A program made the translations under genes and the position numbers. From Candidatus Anammoximicrobium sp. (GTDB taxonomy: Bacteria > Planctomycetota > Planctomycetia > Pirellulales > Pirellulaceae), in assembly GCA_012515235.1 (NCBI GenBank), contig JAAYYU010000247.1, forward strand, positions 1 to 33,273: 33,273 bases of DNA. Direction: 5' to 3'. The stretch's first letter is position 1. Each line of letters begins with the position of its first letter. Under the pieces are notes generated by a model that did not search any database, had not been told where the DNA came from, and saw only the letters and a program-made list of their open reading frames with translations. Shown in pieces: positions 14,543 to 23,425 of this stretch.

Positions 14543-15561
14543 AACGGCGCTCTCTTCTGCCAGGATTGAGCGATCTCGAAAGCGGTGCGAAGGTCGGCCT
14601 GCAACTGACGCGTCAAGTCCTGGACCGACCCAAAAGGGTGAATGTCGCGGAGACGCGACAAAAAGTCAACCTCCAAAGGCTGGCCGTACAACGAACCGCT
14701 GAACCCGATCAGATGCACTTCGAACTTGAACCCCTGCTCGCCAAAGGTCGGATTCGGCCCGAGATGGATCGCCGCCGGCCACGTTCGTCCGGCGGTACAG
14801 GCCCAGCCGGCGTACACGCCGAGACCCGGCGCCAGCGTGTCCACGGCCTCCAGATTGGCCGTGGGGAACCCCAGCGAGCCGCCGCGCCGCGCCCCGTGCG
14901 TGACCATGCCCCGCACCCGATAGGGTTTGGTCAGCATCCGGCCCGCAGCGTCTACGTCGCCGTGCCGAATCCGCTCGCGAATGCGGCTGCTGGAGATGAT
15001 TGCGTCGCCGTCCAGCAGGGGCTCGACGATGTCCAAACTCACGCCGGCCTGACGGCAAAACTCCCGCAACAACGGAATGTCTCCCGCGCGGCCTCGGCCG
15101 AAGCGAAAATTCGGCCCTTCCACCACGGCTTTCGCACCCAGGGAGTCCACGACGATGCGATCGAAAAACTCTCGCGGGGACAACTGGAGCAAGGCCAGAT
15201 CCGTGGGGAAAGCGACCACCGCATCCACGCCCAAGTCCGCCAGCAACTCGACCTTGCGTTCGACCCAGGTCAACGGGTGCGGCGCCGCCTCCGGCCGCAA
15301 CAGCACCGCGGGATGCGGATCGAACGTGAATACAGTCACCGCCCCTCCGGCCGCACACGCTTTCTGCCGCAGACGTTCCACCAGCCGCGCATGCCCACGA
15401 TGCACGCCGTCGAAATTCCCGATCGCGACCGCCCCGCAAGCGAACCCCGGCGGGACATCGTCCAGGGAACGGTACACCCGGTCCGCTTTGCTGCCGACTC
15501 TCGCCGGTCCGCCGCGCCAGGCCTGTTCATCCAGGGAAGTCGGTCCGCTGTGTGGCTGCAC
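14539..15561 (-). CDS. ribF: Bifunctional riboflavin kinase/FMN adenylyltransferase
   Basis: The protein converts riboflavin to FMN and FMN to FAD. The N-terminal adenylyltransferase domain shows AVAIGNFDGVHRGHARLV, FTFDPHP, PNFRFGRGRAGD and SSSRIRERI. The C-terminal flavokinase domain shows YRVRGMVTHGARRGGSLGFPTANL, GVYAGWA, NPTFGEQGFKFEVHLIGF and LRDIHPF. I chose the GTG at 15561 (340 residues) because GGAGG lies 10 bases upstream and the length is near the family norm (310-330). The frame is open further up to a TTG at 15654 (371 residues), and a GTG at 15477 (312 residues) is also possible. The first GNFDGVHRGH motif is at about residue 48 of the chosen form. It overlaps nrnA by 4 bases and lies 100 bases below nnrD. 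Confidence 0.94.
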   Translation of the reverse strand: MQPHSGPTSLDEQAWRGGPARVGSKADRVYRSLDDVPPGFACGAVAIGNFDGVHRGHARLVERLRQKACAAGGAVTVFTFDPHPAVLLRPEAAPHPLTWVERKVELLADLGVDAVVAFPTDLALLQLSPREFFDRIVVDSLGAKAVVEGPNFRFGRGRAGDIPLLREFCRQAGVSLDIVEPLLDGDAIISSSRIRERIRHGDVDAAGRMLTKPYRVRGMVTHGARRGGSLGFPTANLEAVDTLAPGLGVYAGWACTAGRTWPAAIHLGPNPTFGEQGFKFEVHLIGFSGSLYGQPLEVDFLSRLRDIHPFGSVQDLTRQLQADLRTAFEIAQSWQKRAPL

Positions 15562-15661
15562 GATGGCTGCGCCTCCGCTCTCGCGAAAAACACGTCTTTC
15601 CAAAAAACTGCCCGGTCCGGATTGGCCGAAGTCGATGGTCCTCAAGGTCCGCAATCAGCAA

Positions 15662-16528
15662 TCAGCGCAAATCCCGAAAAGCCTGCGGCAGGAACGCGAT
15701 CAAGTCGCGTGCGATCAGCGAGGTCTGACCGAGTTGGGCGGCGGCCAAATCGCCGGCCCGGCCTTGGACGTAGACACCCAACTGGGCCGCCTCGAACGGC
15801 CCCAGTCCCTGACCGATCAGGGCGGTGATCACGCCGGTCAGCACGTCGCCCGATCCGCCCGTCGCCATGCCGGGGTTGCCCGTGGTATTGTACGTCACCC
15901 GCACGCCGTCAGTGACCAGCGTGCGATGCCCCTTGACGACCAGCACCCAGTTCTGCCGGCCAGCCAACTCGATGGCCCGCCGACACAACTCCTCCCGCGG
16001 CCAGCGGGCGTCGGACTGCCCAGCCAAACGGCGAAACTCGCCCGGATGCGGCGTGAGAATCCGCGCCGCGGCCGCGGCCGGACAAGATGCGCCGGCTGCG
16101 GCCAGGGCGTTCAAGCCGTCGGCATCCAGGACTAGCGGCCGAGGCAGCGTCTGGTACAGCCCAAGCACGAGTTCATTCAAAGCGGGCGAACGGCCCAAAC
16201 CGGGGCCACAGGCCACAGCATCACAGACGCTCGCCAGCCGGACAATCTCCGACTCCGCTTCGCGCCGCAACCGGCCCGCGTCGTCGCTGGCCAGCGGCGC
16301 CGTCATATAGGAGGGCTCGAACGACGCCACCGTCTCCAGACAGACGTCCGGGACCGCCAGCGTGACCAACCCCGCGCCGCTGCGGAGCGCCGCCATGCCC
16401 GCCAGGGCCACGGCGCCGCTCATGCCGCGCGAACCGCCCACCAGCAGCGCTCGCCCGAAATCGCCCTTGTGGGCGTCCGCCTTCCGCGGCGGCAACGTCG
16501 GCAACGGCAAAACGGGAAGCGTGGTCAC
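15662..16528 (-). CDS. nnrD: ADP/ATP-dependent NAD(P)H-hydrate dehydratase
   Basis: A 288-residue protein with the carbohydrate-kinase-like YjeF C-terminal fold. Motifs in order: HKGDFGRALLVGGSRGMSGA (residues 20-39), ACGPGLGRS (~108-116), VLDADGLNALAA, LTPHPGEFRRL, VVKGHRTLVT, and NTTGNPGMATGGSGDVLTGV near the end, which holds the catalytic Asp of the GSGD motif. It repairs the damaged hydrates NADHX and NADPHX, using ADP or ATP. The epimerase domain (NnrE) often fused to it is absent, so the partner must be elsewhere. The GTG at 16528 follows the stop of the upstream gene (16530-16532) after one base, so the two are translationally coupled. Confidence 0.95.
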   Translation of the reverse strand: MTTLPVLPLPTLPPRKADAHKGDFGRALLVGGSRGMSGAVALAGMAALRSGAGLVTLAVPDVCLETVASFEPSYMTAPLASDDAGRLRREAESEIVRLASVCDAVACGPGLGRSPALNELVLGLYQTLPRPLVLDADGLNALAAAGASCPAAAAARILTPHPGEFRRLAGQSDARWPREELCRRAIELAGRQNWVLVVKGHRTLVTDGVRVTYNTTGNPGMATGGSGDVLTGVITALIGQGLGPFEAAQLGVYVQGRAGDLAAAQLGQTSLIARDLIAFLPQAFRDLR

Positions 16529-16529
16529 G

Positions 16530-17018
16530 TCAGGGAACCATCACCGGCGGATAATACGTGACCACGGGCGGAGCCGCCACGGGAGCCGGGGCGTAGTACG
16601 TCGTCACGCGGGCCGGGGAACTCACAACCGGCGAGGCCACTCCGTGATAGTAGGCGGTCACGCGCGCCGGCGCCGCAACTGCGGGCGCGTAATAACGGGT
16701 CACGGCCGCCGGCGCCGGGGCGTAATACGCGGTCACTCGAGCCGCTGGCGTTGGCGCGTAATACGTCGTGACGGGCGGCGAGGCCACCACAACCGGCGCG
16801 GGCGCGGCAGCCACCGCGACGGGCGCGGCCACCACGGGACGATACACAAGCCGCTGGCCGAACAACCCGCGCACCTCCGGGACGTAGGTGACCACTGGCG
16901 GCGCAGGATAGTAGGCGACGACCGCCGGCCCCTGCGCGACCGCAGCCGTCGCCATCGCCAGCAGAAGTCCACCAACTGCCAAGGCGGCCCCCACAAGATT
17001 GCAGCGTTGTCTCAACAT
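16530..17018 (-). CDS. Exported Tyr/Pro/Val/Ala-rich repeat protein
   Basis: The 162-residue protein has a signal peptide (MLRQRCNLVGAALAVGGLLLAMATAAVAQG, cleavage probably after AVAQ). The mature part is low-complexity: a short unique segment (VPEVRGLFGQRLVYRP) followed by repeats of the type RVTTYYAPAPAA, VTRYYAPAVAAPA and VVTYYPP. Paired tyrosines recur about every 12-17 residues. I do not recognise a defined family; similar Tyr/Pro-rich exported proteins are seen in planctomycetes. The ATG at 17018 has AAGGAG at good spacing. It is the first gene of the operon leading to nnrD, ribF and nrnA, and its promoter is the best candidate for driving those cofactor genes. Confidence 0.8.
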   Translation of the reverse strand: MLRQRCNLVGAALAVGGLLLAMATAAVAQGPAVVAYYPAPPVVTYVPEVRGLFGQRLVYRPVVAAPVAVAAAPAPVVVASPPVTTYYAPTPAARVTAYYAPAPAAVTRYYAPAVAAPARVTAYYHGVASPVVSSPARVTTYYAPAPVAAPPVVTYYPPVMVP

Positions 17019-17050
17019 GGAACAGTCTCCTTGACGGGCCTCGTCACAAG

Positions 17051-17074
17051 CCCGGCTGTTCCACCACAGCCGGG
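17051..17074 (-). other. Leader hairpin of the nnrD-ribF-nrnA operon
   Basis: CCCGGCTGT and ACAGCCGGG form a perfect 9-bp stem around a 6-base loop in the ~95-base leader between the predicted promoter and the ATG at 17018. No T-run follows on either strand. It may stabilise the messenger or act as a regulatory leader; it could also be a weak terminator for the gene ending at 17211. Confidence 0.45.
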
Positions 17075-17120
17075 TCCGCCTGATTGCGGGAGCCGACGCG
17101 TGCCGCCGACCCACATTGCT

Positions 17121-17149
17121 ATTGTAGTCTGCCGGCCCGGCCTATCCAA
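17121..17149 (-). promoter_or_regulatory. Probable sigma70-type promoter of the 17018-13559 operon
   Basis: On the minus strand, TTGGAT (-35) and TACAAT (-10, 5 of 6) are separated by exactly 17 bases. Transcription would start near 17114, giving a leader of about 95 bases that includes the hairpin at 17051-17074. Confidence 0.55.
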
Positions 17150-17210
17150 GACGGTGGATTCCGCGACACCTCGCAGCCGTTCCGGCCGTGACGCCAACGC
17201 GGACGGAACG

Positions 17211-18866
17211 TTAGGGCTCGACCGCTAACTCGTAGCAAGCCGCTTGTTCGGCATTGCGGACCAGCAAATACCGCCCGTACAGGCTGGGATTGTTCCACGT
17301 CTTGCCGTCGAGGGCCGCGAATCGCCCCCCTTCGCGATGGCCGGCCGGCGTGGCCTGGACCAAGGCCACTTCGCCCGATTCGGCTTGCACCACCAGCCAA
17401 TCGTCCACGCCCAAAACCTGGCCTTGCGCATACCGGCCGGCTTTCCACACGCGCCGGCCGCTGGCCAGTTCGACGCATTCCAAGATTCCGTCCGACAACC
17501 CGTACACATGACCGTCGTGGACGACCACGTTGCAGTACTTCGTCCGCAGGACGCGGCTGTTCGACCAGATTTCGCTCACCTGCCACCGGCCCCCTGCCGC
17601 CCGCGAAACCTGCAACAGCTTCGCGCCCCCCCCGTAGCCCTTGGACAGCAGCACGCGATCGTGGGACACGGGTACGGCCTGCGAAACGTTGGCGTCCCCG
17701 CGGCTGGAGCCCAGCCAGGGATGCTTCCACAGCGGCTGACCCGAGGCCGGATCGTGACCGCTGACAGCGTCCTGATTGACGATCAAGATCTGCCGCTGGC
17801 CCGCAATCGTGGCCAGCACGGGCGAACTGTAGCTGGCCTGGCAATCGCCGCCCGTCCAAACCAGCCGCCCCGTCGCCTTGTCGAAAGCAGCCAGCGAGAC
17901 CCACGGCCCGCGCGCGGGACCGCCCAACGGCACGACCACCAGATCGTCCACGATCAGCGGCGAATGGGCCCGCCCCCAGGCCACCGCGCTCAGATCCTCT
18001 TCCGCACTGACGCCGATGCGGGCCAGCAGATCCTCGATCCACACCGGCCGGCCCGTGGCGCCGTCCAGGCAGCGGAGCACGCCGGTCGCGCCCAGCGCGT
18101 ACACGCGGCCTTCGTGGATCGTGGGCGTGCCCCGCGGGCCTGCCCCGCCCAGCACTGTCTGATGCCGCGCGGGCACGGCGTGAAACCAATGCAGCCCGCC
18201 CGTGGCAATCTCATAGCAAGTGACAAGTTCCTCGTCGCCCCGCTGCTCCATGGTCACGGCAAACCCGTTCACCGCCGCGAACGTCGACCAGCCCGCGCCG
18301 ATCTCCTGTCGCCACACCAGCCGCGGCGGGTGCGACAGCCAATCGCGGCGGAGCCGGAGGCCAGTCAGGCGGGCGTCGCGGCGGGGGCCAAGGAATTGGG
18401 GAAAATCCTCCGGGGTGGTCGTCTGCAAATCGACGGACTTGGCCTCGGCGGCGGGCCGAGCCAGCCGCTGGTCAGCGTCCGGCTGCCAGCGGAACACGAG
18501 CCGCGGCACCAGATCGCCGCTGACCTGCTCGATCCGCAGGCAGGCGACCGCGGCGGCCAGCGTCACGGCGAGCAGGACCGCCACGGCGCCGCGCTGACGA
18601 AGCGAATAGGCGCTAAACAGGACAAACCACACCAGAACCGCCCCGACGGCCACCAGGACCAACGCCAACGAGGCCACGTTGATGTTCGCTTGTTCCATGC
18701 CCGCGCCCAGAATCCGAGCGCGGAACAAACCCAGCGCGACCAGGGCCAAAACGACGATCCCCAGACACCACGGGCCGGGAAAACGGCGGCGACGTCGGGC
18801 GGGCCGCACGGACGAGGACGCGTCGGGCGTGGGAGGAGAGGCCAGATCCGGCAAATCGGTGCTCAT
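17211..18866 (-). CDS. Membrane-anchored PQQ-type beta-propeller protein
   Basis: A 551-residue protein from the ATG at 18866. A cytoplasmic basic tract (RPARRRRRF) precedes about three transmembrane helices (WCLGIVVLALVALGLF; NVASLALVLVAVGAVLVWFVLF; AVAVLLAVTLAAAVACL), then a long extracytoplasmic propeller. Blades include DFPQFLGPRRDARL, GTPTIHEGRVYALGATGVLRCLDGATGRPVW, HSPLIVDDLVVVPLG, SSPVLATIAGQRQILIVNQDAVSGHDPASGQPLW and VVVHDGHVYGLSDGILECVELASGRRVW. This is the common planctomycete PQQ-like propeller with an N-terminal anchor. Its role is unknown; protein or ligand binding at the membrane is the safest guess. An upstream in-frame ATG at 18980 would add 38 residues. It is not obviously in an operon, with 192 bases before the next gene. 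Confidence 0.88.
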   Translation of the reverse strand: MSTDLPDLASPPTPDASSSVRPARRRRRFPGPWCLGIVVLALVALGLFRARILGAGMEQANINVASLALVLVAVGAVLVWFVLFSAYSLRQRGAVAVLLAVTLAAAVACLRIEQVSGDLVPRLVFRWQPDADQRLARPAAEAKSVDLQTTTPEDFPQFLGPRRDARLTGLRLRRDWLSHPPRLVWRQEIGAGWSTFAAVNGFAVTMEQRGDEELVTCYEIATGGLHWFHAVPARHQTVLGGAGPRGTPTIHEGRVYALGATGVLRCLDGATGRPVWIEDLLARIGVSAEEDLSAVAWGRAHSPLIVDDLVVVPLGGPARGPWVSLAAFDKATGRLVWTGGDCQASYSSPVLATIAGQRQILIVNQDAVSGHDPASGQPLWKHPWLGSSRGDANVSQAVPVSHDRVLLSKGYGGGAKLLQVSRAAGGRWQVSEIWSNSRVLRTKYCNVVVHDGHVYGLSDGILECVELASGRRVWKAGRYAQGQVLGVDDWLVVQAESGEVALVQATPAGHREGGRFAALDGKTWNNPSLYGRYLLVRNAEQAACYELAVEP

Positions 18867-19179
18867 AAGCGAAGCGGTCAACCAGGCGGAAAGGGGATCG
18901 CAAGCGGCCGGAACGCCCCGGCCCACAGCGTTATAGCCTGCGGCCGGATTCCTGAGTAGTCCGTCAACGCGCTGCCCCATAGCGCCCGACCCGTCCTCTC
19001 CAGTTGGGCGAGACCAGTTAAGCGAGACCCTGAGTGGGTCAAAGCACCATAACGGCGGGGTTTTCGGGGTACAGGACGCTGTCGCCGCAAATCATGATGC
19101 CACGCCAGGACTGTAGGATATGGACATCGCGCGGAGCGATCTGGTATTTTCATGTTGGCAACATCGCCAGGAAGCCGCC
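18867..19179. other. Gap with a possible 3' gene remnant
   Basis: It includes the optional N-terminal extension of the propeller gene (to 18980). On the minus strand a short open stretch from about 19146 to a TGA at 19039-19041 encodes ICGDSVLYPENPAVMVL preceded by APRDVHILQSWRG. The residue mix looks more like real protein than a shadow frame. It may be the last ~35 residues of a gene cut off next to the transposase fragment. Homology is not established. Confidence 0.3.
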
Positions 19180-19407
19180 ATGTTCTTCCGCCAAAAACAA
19201 TCCGGCACCAGGAGGTACCTTCAGAGCATCGAGAACCCGTGGGCCCAAGGGCGCAGTCGGCAAAGCGTCACCGCCATGATCGGCGGTCCGGATGAACTCC
19301 AACTTCCGCAAATCATCGCGCCGTTGTTGGCCGGAAGACGATTCGATCTGCCGACGGAGCGGATCCTGTTCCTGACGGTGCTTCATCGGCTGCTCGACCC
19401 TGGAACG
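19180..19407 (+). pseudogene. N-terminal fragment of an IS1634-family transposase
   Basis: The frame encodes MFFRQKQSGTRRYLQ, then ENPWAQGRSRQSVTAMIGGPDELQ, a leucine-rich stretch, and FLTVLHRLLDPG. This is the usual opening of IS1634-type (IS4-superfamily) DDE transposases (xRxKxxGxxRYLQxVENxxxxGxxRQ...xxxxGxxDEL, later LTVLHRL). The similarity ends near 19407 and the frame stops at 19497, so the catalytic DDE domain is missing. No terminal inverted repeats or target duplications could be identified. It is an old, inactive insertion remnant upstream of the Tat-exported TIM barrel gene. Confidence 0.65.
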
Positions 19408-19583
19408 CTCGACCATAGCCCAGCCGTCTCGCATCGAACAAGCTGCCCCTTTGTGAAACCTGACGCATGGTGCCACGCCGGACCTGTGTTTCCGTAACCC
19501 CCGTGCCAGAGCGAGAGATCCGAAACCCCACTGGAAAAGACGGGGCAGGCCATAAGACAGTTCAACCAAGAGAGGAACAAACG

Positions 19584-20498
19584 ATGAAACCGCTGAAACG
19601 ACGCGAATTCCTGATCGGCTCCGCGGCCGCTGGCGCGGGCCTGCTGGCAGCCGGCCAACTGAACGCCGCCCCCTTCAAGACGAAGCTGTACAAGGCCATG
19701 TGCATTGGCGAGCCGAAAGAAGACACGCTGAAGGCCCTCAAGGACGCCGGCTTCGACGGCGCGGAACCCCGCGTTGGCAACGTCACGCCGGACCAGGCGG
19801 CGGCGATCCGCGAAAGGGCCGAAAAGATCGGCATCCGCTTCCAGTCGCTGATGGGAGGCGGCAGCCCCAACGGCCTCCGCGTGGCCGCCGCCTACGGTGC
19901 CGCGGCGGTCCTCCACGTTCCCGGCGGCGTCCGGAACGTGCCCCTGCCCGAACCCTGGGAATTCGACATCGAGTTCGACGAGACGAACGGCCACCTGACG
20001 CGCGTCGTCCCGGGCGATAACGCGAAGTACCAGGAATATATCGACGCCCATAACCGCTCGATGGATTCGGCCCGCGAGAACGTCAAGAGGCTGATTCCGA
20101 TCGCCGAGGAGACCAAGGTCGTCATCGCCCTGGAAAACGTGTGGAACAACTTCTGCGTCAAGCCGTCGATCTTCAAGTGGCTGGTCGCGTCCTTCCAGAG
20201 CCCGTGGGTAAAGGCCTATTTCGACGTCGGCAATCACGTCAAGTACCTCACGCCGCCCGAAGTCTGGATCCGCGAATTTGGCCCGCTGCTGGGCCAGGTC
20301 CACATCAAGGACTTTAAGCTCAATCCCGATAACCACGGCGGCCGGTTCGTCCACCCTCGCGACGGCAGCGTTAACTGGCCGGCCGTCCGCCAGGCCTTCG
20401 AGGACGTGAACTACAACGGCTGGCTGACCATCGAGGATGGCGGCCTGCCGCTGGCCGAATTCAACCGCCGTCTCGACCTGATCATCGCCGGGCAGTAG
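19584..20498 (+). CDS. Tat-exported xylose-isomerase-like TIM-barrel sugar epimerase/isomerase
   Basis: The 304-residue protein has a twin-arginine signal (KRREFLIGSAAAGAGLLAAG) and an AP-endonuclease-2/xylose-isomerase-like TIM barrel. Likely metal ligands are in IALENVWNN (Glu), AYFDVGNHVKY (Asp and His), QVHIKDFK (His and Asp) and WLTIEDGG (Glu). That set fits the L-ribulose-5-phosphate/ketose 3-epimerase or hydroxypyruvate isomerase group. Substrate cannot be read; export suggests a free sugar rather than a sugar phosphate. GAGAGGAAC precedes the ATG at 19584; longer in-frame starts would run into the transposase fragment. The glycosidase gene follows 272 bases downstream on the same strand and may act in the same pathway. 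Confidence 0.9.
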   Translation: MKPLKRREFLIGSAAAGAGLLAAGQLNAAPFKTKLYKAMCIGEPKEDTLKALKDAGFDGAEPRVGNVTPDQAAAIRERAEKIGIRFQSLMGGGSPNGLRVAAAYGAAAVLHVPGGVRNVPLPEPWEFDIEFDETNGHLTRVVPGDNAKYQEYIDAHNRSMDSARENVKRLIPIAEETKVVIALENVWNNFCVKPSIFKWLVASFQSPWVKAYFDVGNHVKYLTPPEVWIREFGPLLGQVHIKDFKLNPDNHGGRFVHPRDGSVNWPAVRQAFEDVNYNGWLTIEDGGLPLAEFNRRLDLIIAGQ

Positions 20499-20666
20499 CG
20501 TTGAACGATGACGACAGAAGACCAGGGAAGACGCCGGCAGGAGAACTGGTCGACGCGCGGACGAAGATGGCAAGGCGGTCCGGCTGAACCGGGCGGACCG
20601 TCTGCGGTGAAGCCGATTTCGGCGTGGATGGCTTCGGCGTCGCGATCCTGGGTGTCGAGGGTGTCC

Positions 20667-20684
20667 GTTGCAACGCGTTACAAC
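20667..20684. promoter_or_regulatory. 18-bp near-palindrome upstream of the glycosidase gene
   Basis: GTTGCAACGCGTTACAAC pairs with its own reverse complement except for one mismatched position pair. It is centred about 95 bases before the ATG at 20771, in the size range and base style of a sugar-responsive repressor operator. No promoter boxes could be fixed around it. Confidence 0.35.
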
Positions 20685-20770
20685 AAGATTGCAGTTCGGT
20701 CCCTTGGTTCATCGGCCGCACCGTGACACCCAATCTGACCGCTCCAGAACGTGGAGCGAGGAGAACACAC

Positions 20771-23425
20771 ATGAAGACCGCGATCTATTCGTACACGCTC
20801 CTGACCACCGCCGCCCTGTCGGCCCTGCTGCTGCCGCAAACCGTCTTGGCCGACGGCGAGCTTCTGCGCGGCGGCGCCATGGAAGAACCGTTCACCAACG
20901 GTTTGGCCGCTGGTTGGGTCAAGAACTGTTACGGTGACAACGACGTCGTGTTCGCCGAGGAAACTCGCGACGTTCACGGCGGCCAGTCGGCCCAGCGGGT
21001 GACGTGCTCGCGATTCGTCACGGGCGGCGTCCAGTTCCACAGCAGCGACGTGGCGGTCGAAAAGGGCCGGCCCTATACGGTGCGGTTGTGGATGAAGGGA
21101 GACGTCAAGTCGCCGGTGTATGTCGGCATCCGCAAGTACGACGAGCCCTACACCGGGTACCTGAAACGCCATGCGCGAGTGCAGAACGAGTGGCGGCCTT
21201 ACATCCTGGCCGGAGAAGCCAGTGCCAGCGATCCGCGTTGCGGCCTGTTCGTCATGTTTGCCGGCACCGGCACGCTGTGGGTGGACGACGTCACGCTGCT
21301 GCCGGGAATCCACGAGGAAGTGGCCGAATCGGAAATGCCTCCGCAAAAAGGCAACCGCATCTACAACAGCGGCTTCGAGGCCGGCCCCGAAGGCTGGACG
21401 CCGACCGACGGTTTCGTCATCGATCGCAGCACCGCCCATTCGGGACGCTGCGCCGCGCGCTTGGGCAGCGTGGATTTGCCGGGCGTAACGCTGCCGCTGA
21501 ACCGGCCGCTCGCCCCGGCCACGCGGCCGCGCACCGCGCCGCCGGGCCTCGAATGCAGGCCGTTCCCCGTCCGCGCCGGGATGCGTTATACGTTCAGCGT
21601 CTGGATCAAGGCCGCCCAGCCGAAGACTCCGGTGACGCTGCGGTTCTTCGAGTGGGCCGATACCGGCGGCGATCAGCCCTCTCAACGCAATGAGCGCAAA
21701 GCCCACGTGACGGCGACGACCGACTGGGCCCGGTACCAGTTCAGCGGCATCGCGCTGCCGAATTTGTGGGAAGACTATGTCGCGCGGATTGTGCCAGGCG
21801 GAACCGTTTGGCTGGACGACGTCCAGATCGAGGAAGGCGCGGCGACCGAGTATCGGCCTAAGCAGTCCGTCGAGGCCGGCGCCGAAACGCCGACGCGCTG
21901 GTGCCGCCTGGGCGAATCGGTCGAGGTCACGGCGCACGTGGCCAGCGTGGAGCCGGTGGAGAAGATCACGCTGACCTACACCCTGGAAGACCTCTGGTCG
22001 CGGACGGCGGCCACGATCACGCGCCGGGGGACGTCCGCCCAACCCGACGGCGTCCGTTTCACGCCAGACCAGCCGGGCATGTACCGCGTCCGCGTGCGGG
22101 CCGGCGACTCGCCGGCCGCCGGCGAAGTCTGGTTCGGCGTGTTTCCGCGGCGCGACCGCACGCTGCGGCCGGAGTCGATGTTCGGCACGCACGTCACGGC
22201 GACCGTGCCGCAGCCGACGAACACGTTGCTGGCGTCCGAAGCGATGGGCGCTCGCTGGGTGCGGTTGCACGACTTCGGCGACTTCTGTCACTGGCGGGTC
22301 GTCGAGCCGGAGCAGGGCCGCTTCGAGTGGCGGGACGCGGAGATCGATGAACTGCGGAAACGCGGCTTTGCGATCATGGCCAACCTGGGGCATCCGCCGC
22401 GGTGGGCCGGCCGGCCGCACCCGGCCGATCAGGACCACGGCAGTTGGACCAGCGCCCCGCCGCGAGATGTGGCCGAGTGGGAGAACTATGTCTTTCAGAC
22501 GGTCACGCACTTCCGCGACCGCATCCGGCACTGGGAAGTCTGGAACGAGCCGTGTTGGCACACCTTTTTCAGCGGCACGCCGGAGGAGTACGCCGAGTTG
22601 CTGAAAGTGGCCTATCGCGCGATCAAACGCGCCGATCCGCAGGCCGTGGTCATCGGCGGCTGTTTCTCGTCACACGCGCGGGAGTGGACGCAACGCGTGC
22701 TGGCGCAGGACGGCCTGGATTTCATGGACGCCCTGTCGTACCACGTCTACTGGAGTCCCGCCGTGACGGAACCGGCCGCGCCGGGCGAAGCGACCTTCAT
22801 CGAACAGGAGGTGCGGCACTTTCAGGACTTGATGAACGAGCGCGGCAAACCCAAGCCGATCTACATGACCGAAGGCGGCCTCCGCTGTCCGCCCTTCGCC
22901 TCGTGGCTGCCGAAAGAAGGCTTCAGCCGCGGCGCGCCGTTCGGTTCGTCGGCCCATGCCCAGCGCCCGTTGACGGGCCTGGACGCCGCAGCCGGTTTGG
23001 TGCGCGGCATGGTGCAAATGCTCTCCGCCGGCGCGGTCAACATCTGCTACTACTACACCGGCGGCGTGCAGGGCGCGATGCCCTGGTTCTCCACGATGGC
23101 CAACGGATATTACGTGCTGATGGATTACGATGGCCGGCCGAAGCCGACGATGATGGCCTACAGCGCGCTGGAGCAACAACTGGACGGCGCCACGCCGGCC
23201 GGCAAACGCCAGCGAAACGGCCTGACGCTGCACCTGTTTGCCAAAGGCCACGGGGCGGTGGCCGTTGTCTGGAGCGAGCAGGAGCGGACGCTTGCGGTGG
23301 CTGGCGCGACGGTGCTGGACTTGATGGGCAACGCCGCGCAATCGCCCGTCTTGCGACCGGGCGAACCGGTCTTCGTCGTCGCCCCGCAACTCTCTGCTGA
23401 GCAGCTGAGCGTTCGCTTGGAGTGA
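20771..23425 (+). CDS. Secreted clan GH-A glycoside hydrolase with two N-terminal beta-sandwich modules
   Basis: An 884-residue protein with a signal peptide (residues 1-27, ending LADG). Residues ~30-180 form a first CBM4/9-like galactose-binding sandwich (GTLWVDDVTLLPG at its end). Residues ~195-360 form a second (NSGFEAGPEGW; GGTVWLDDVQIEEG). An Ig-like linker (~375-460) precedes a TIM-barrel catalytic domain (~470-800) beginning FGTHVTATVPQPTNTLLASEAMGARWVRLH. The acid/base Glu593 lies in VWNEPCW and the probable nucleophile Glu701 in YMTEGG, as in GH39-like or related clan A retaining glycosidases. GAGGAG precedes the ATG at 20771. Substrate is unknown; xyloside, glucoside or uronic-acid polymers are all possible. 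Confidence 0.9.
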   Translation: MKTAIYSYTLLTTAALSALLLPQTVLADGELLRGGAMEEPFTNGLAAGWVKNCYGDNDVVFAEETRDVHGGQSAQRVTCSRFVTGGVQFHSSDVAVEKGRPYTVRLWMKGDVKSPVYVGIRKYDEPYTGYLKRHARVQNEWRPYILAGEASASDPRCGLFVMFAGTGTLWVDDVTLLPGIHEEVAESEMPPQKGNRIYNSGFEAGPEGWTPTDGFVIDRSTAHSGRCAARLGSVDLPGVTLPLNRPLAPATRPRTAPPGLECRPFPVRAGMRYTFSVWIKAAQPKTPVTLRFFEWADTGGDQPSQRNERKAHVTATTDWARYQFSGIALPNLWEDYVARIVPGGTVWLDDVQIEEGAATEYRPKQSVEAGAETPTRWCRLGESVEVTAHVASVEPVEKITLTYTLEDLWSRTAATITRRGTSAQPDGVRFTPDQPGMYRVRVRAGDSPAAGEVWFGVFPRRDRTLRPESMFGTHVTATVPQPTNTLLASEAMGARWVRLHDFGDFCHWRVVEPEQGRFEWRDAEIDELRKRGFAIMANLGHPPRWAGRPHPADQDHGSWTSAPPRDVAEWENYVFQTVTHFRDRIRHWEVWNEPCWHTFFSGTPEEYAELLKVAYRAIKRADPQAVVIGGCFSSHAREWTQRVLAQDGLDFMDALSYHVYWSPAVTEPAAPGEATFIEQEVRHFQDLMNERGKPKPIYMTEGGLRCPPFASWLPKEGFSRGAPFGSSAHAQRPLTGLDAAAGLVRGMVQMLSAGAVNICYYYTGGVQGAMPWFSTMANGYYVLMDYDGRPKPTMMAYSALEQQLDGATPAGKRQRNGLTLHLFAKGHGAVAVVWSEQERTLAVAGATVLDLMGNAAQSPVLRPGEPVFVVAPQLSAEQLSVRLE

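Noticed and set aside
17244..18959. 571-codon plus-strand frame
   Set aside because: Antisense shadow of the PQQ-type propeller gene with no start signal or domain.
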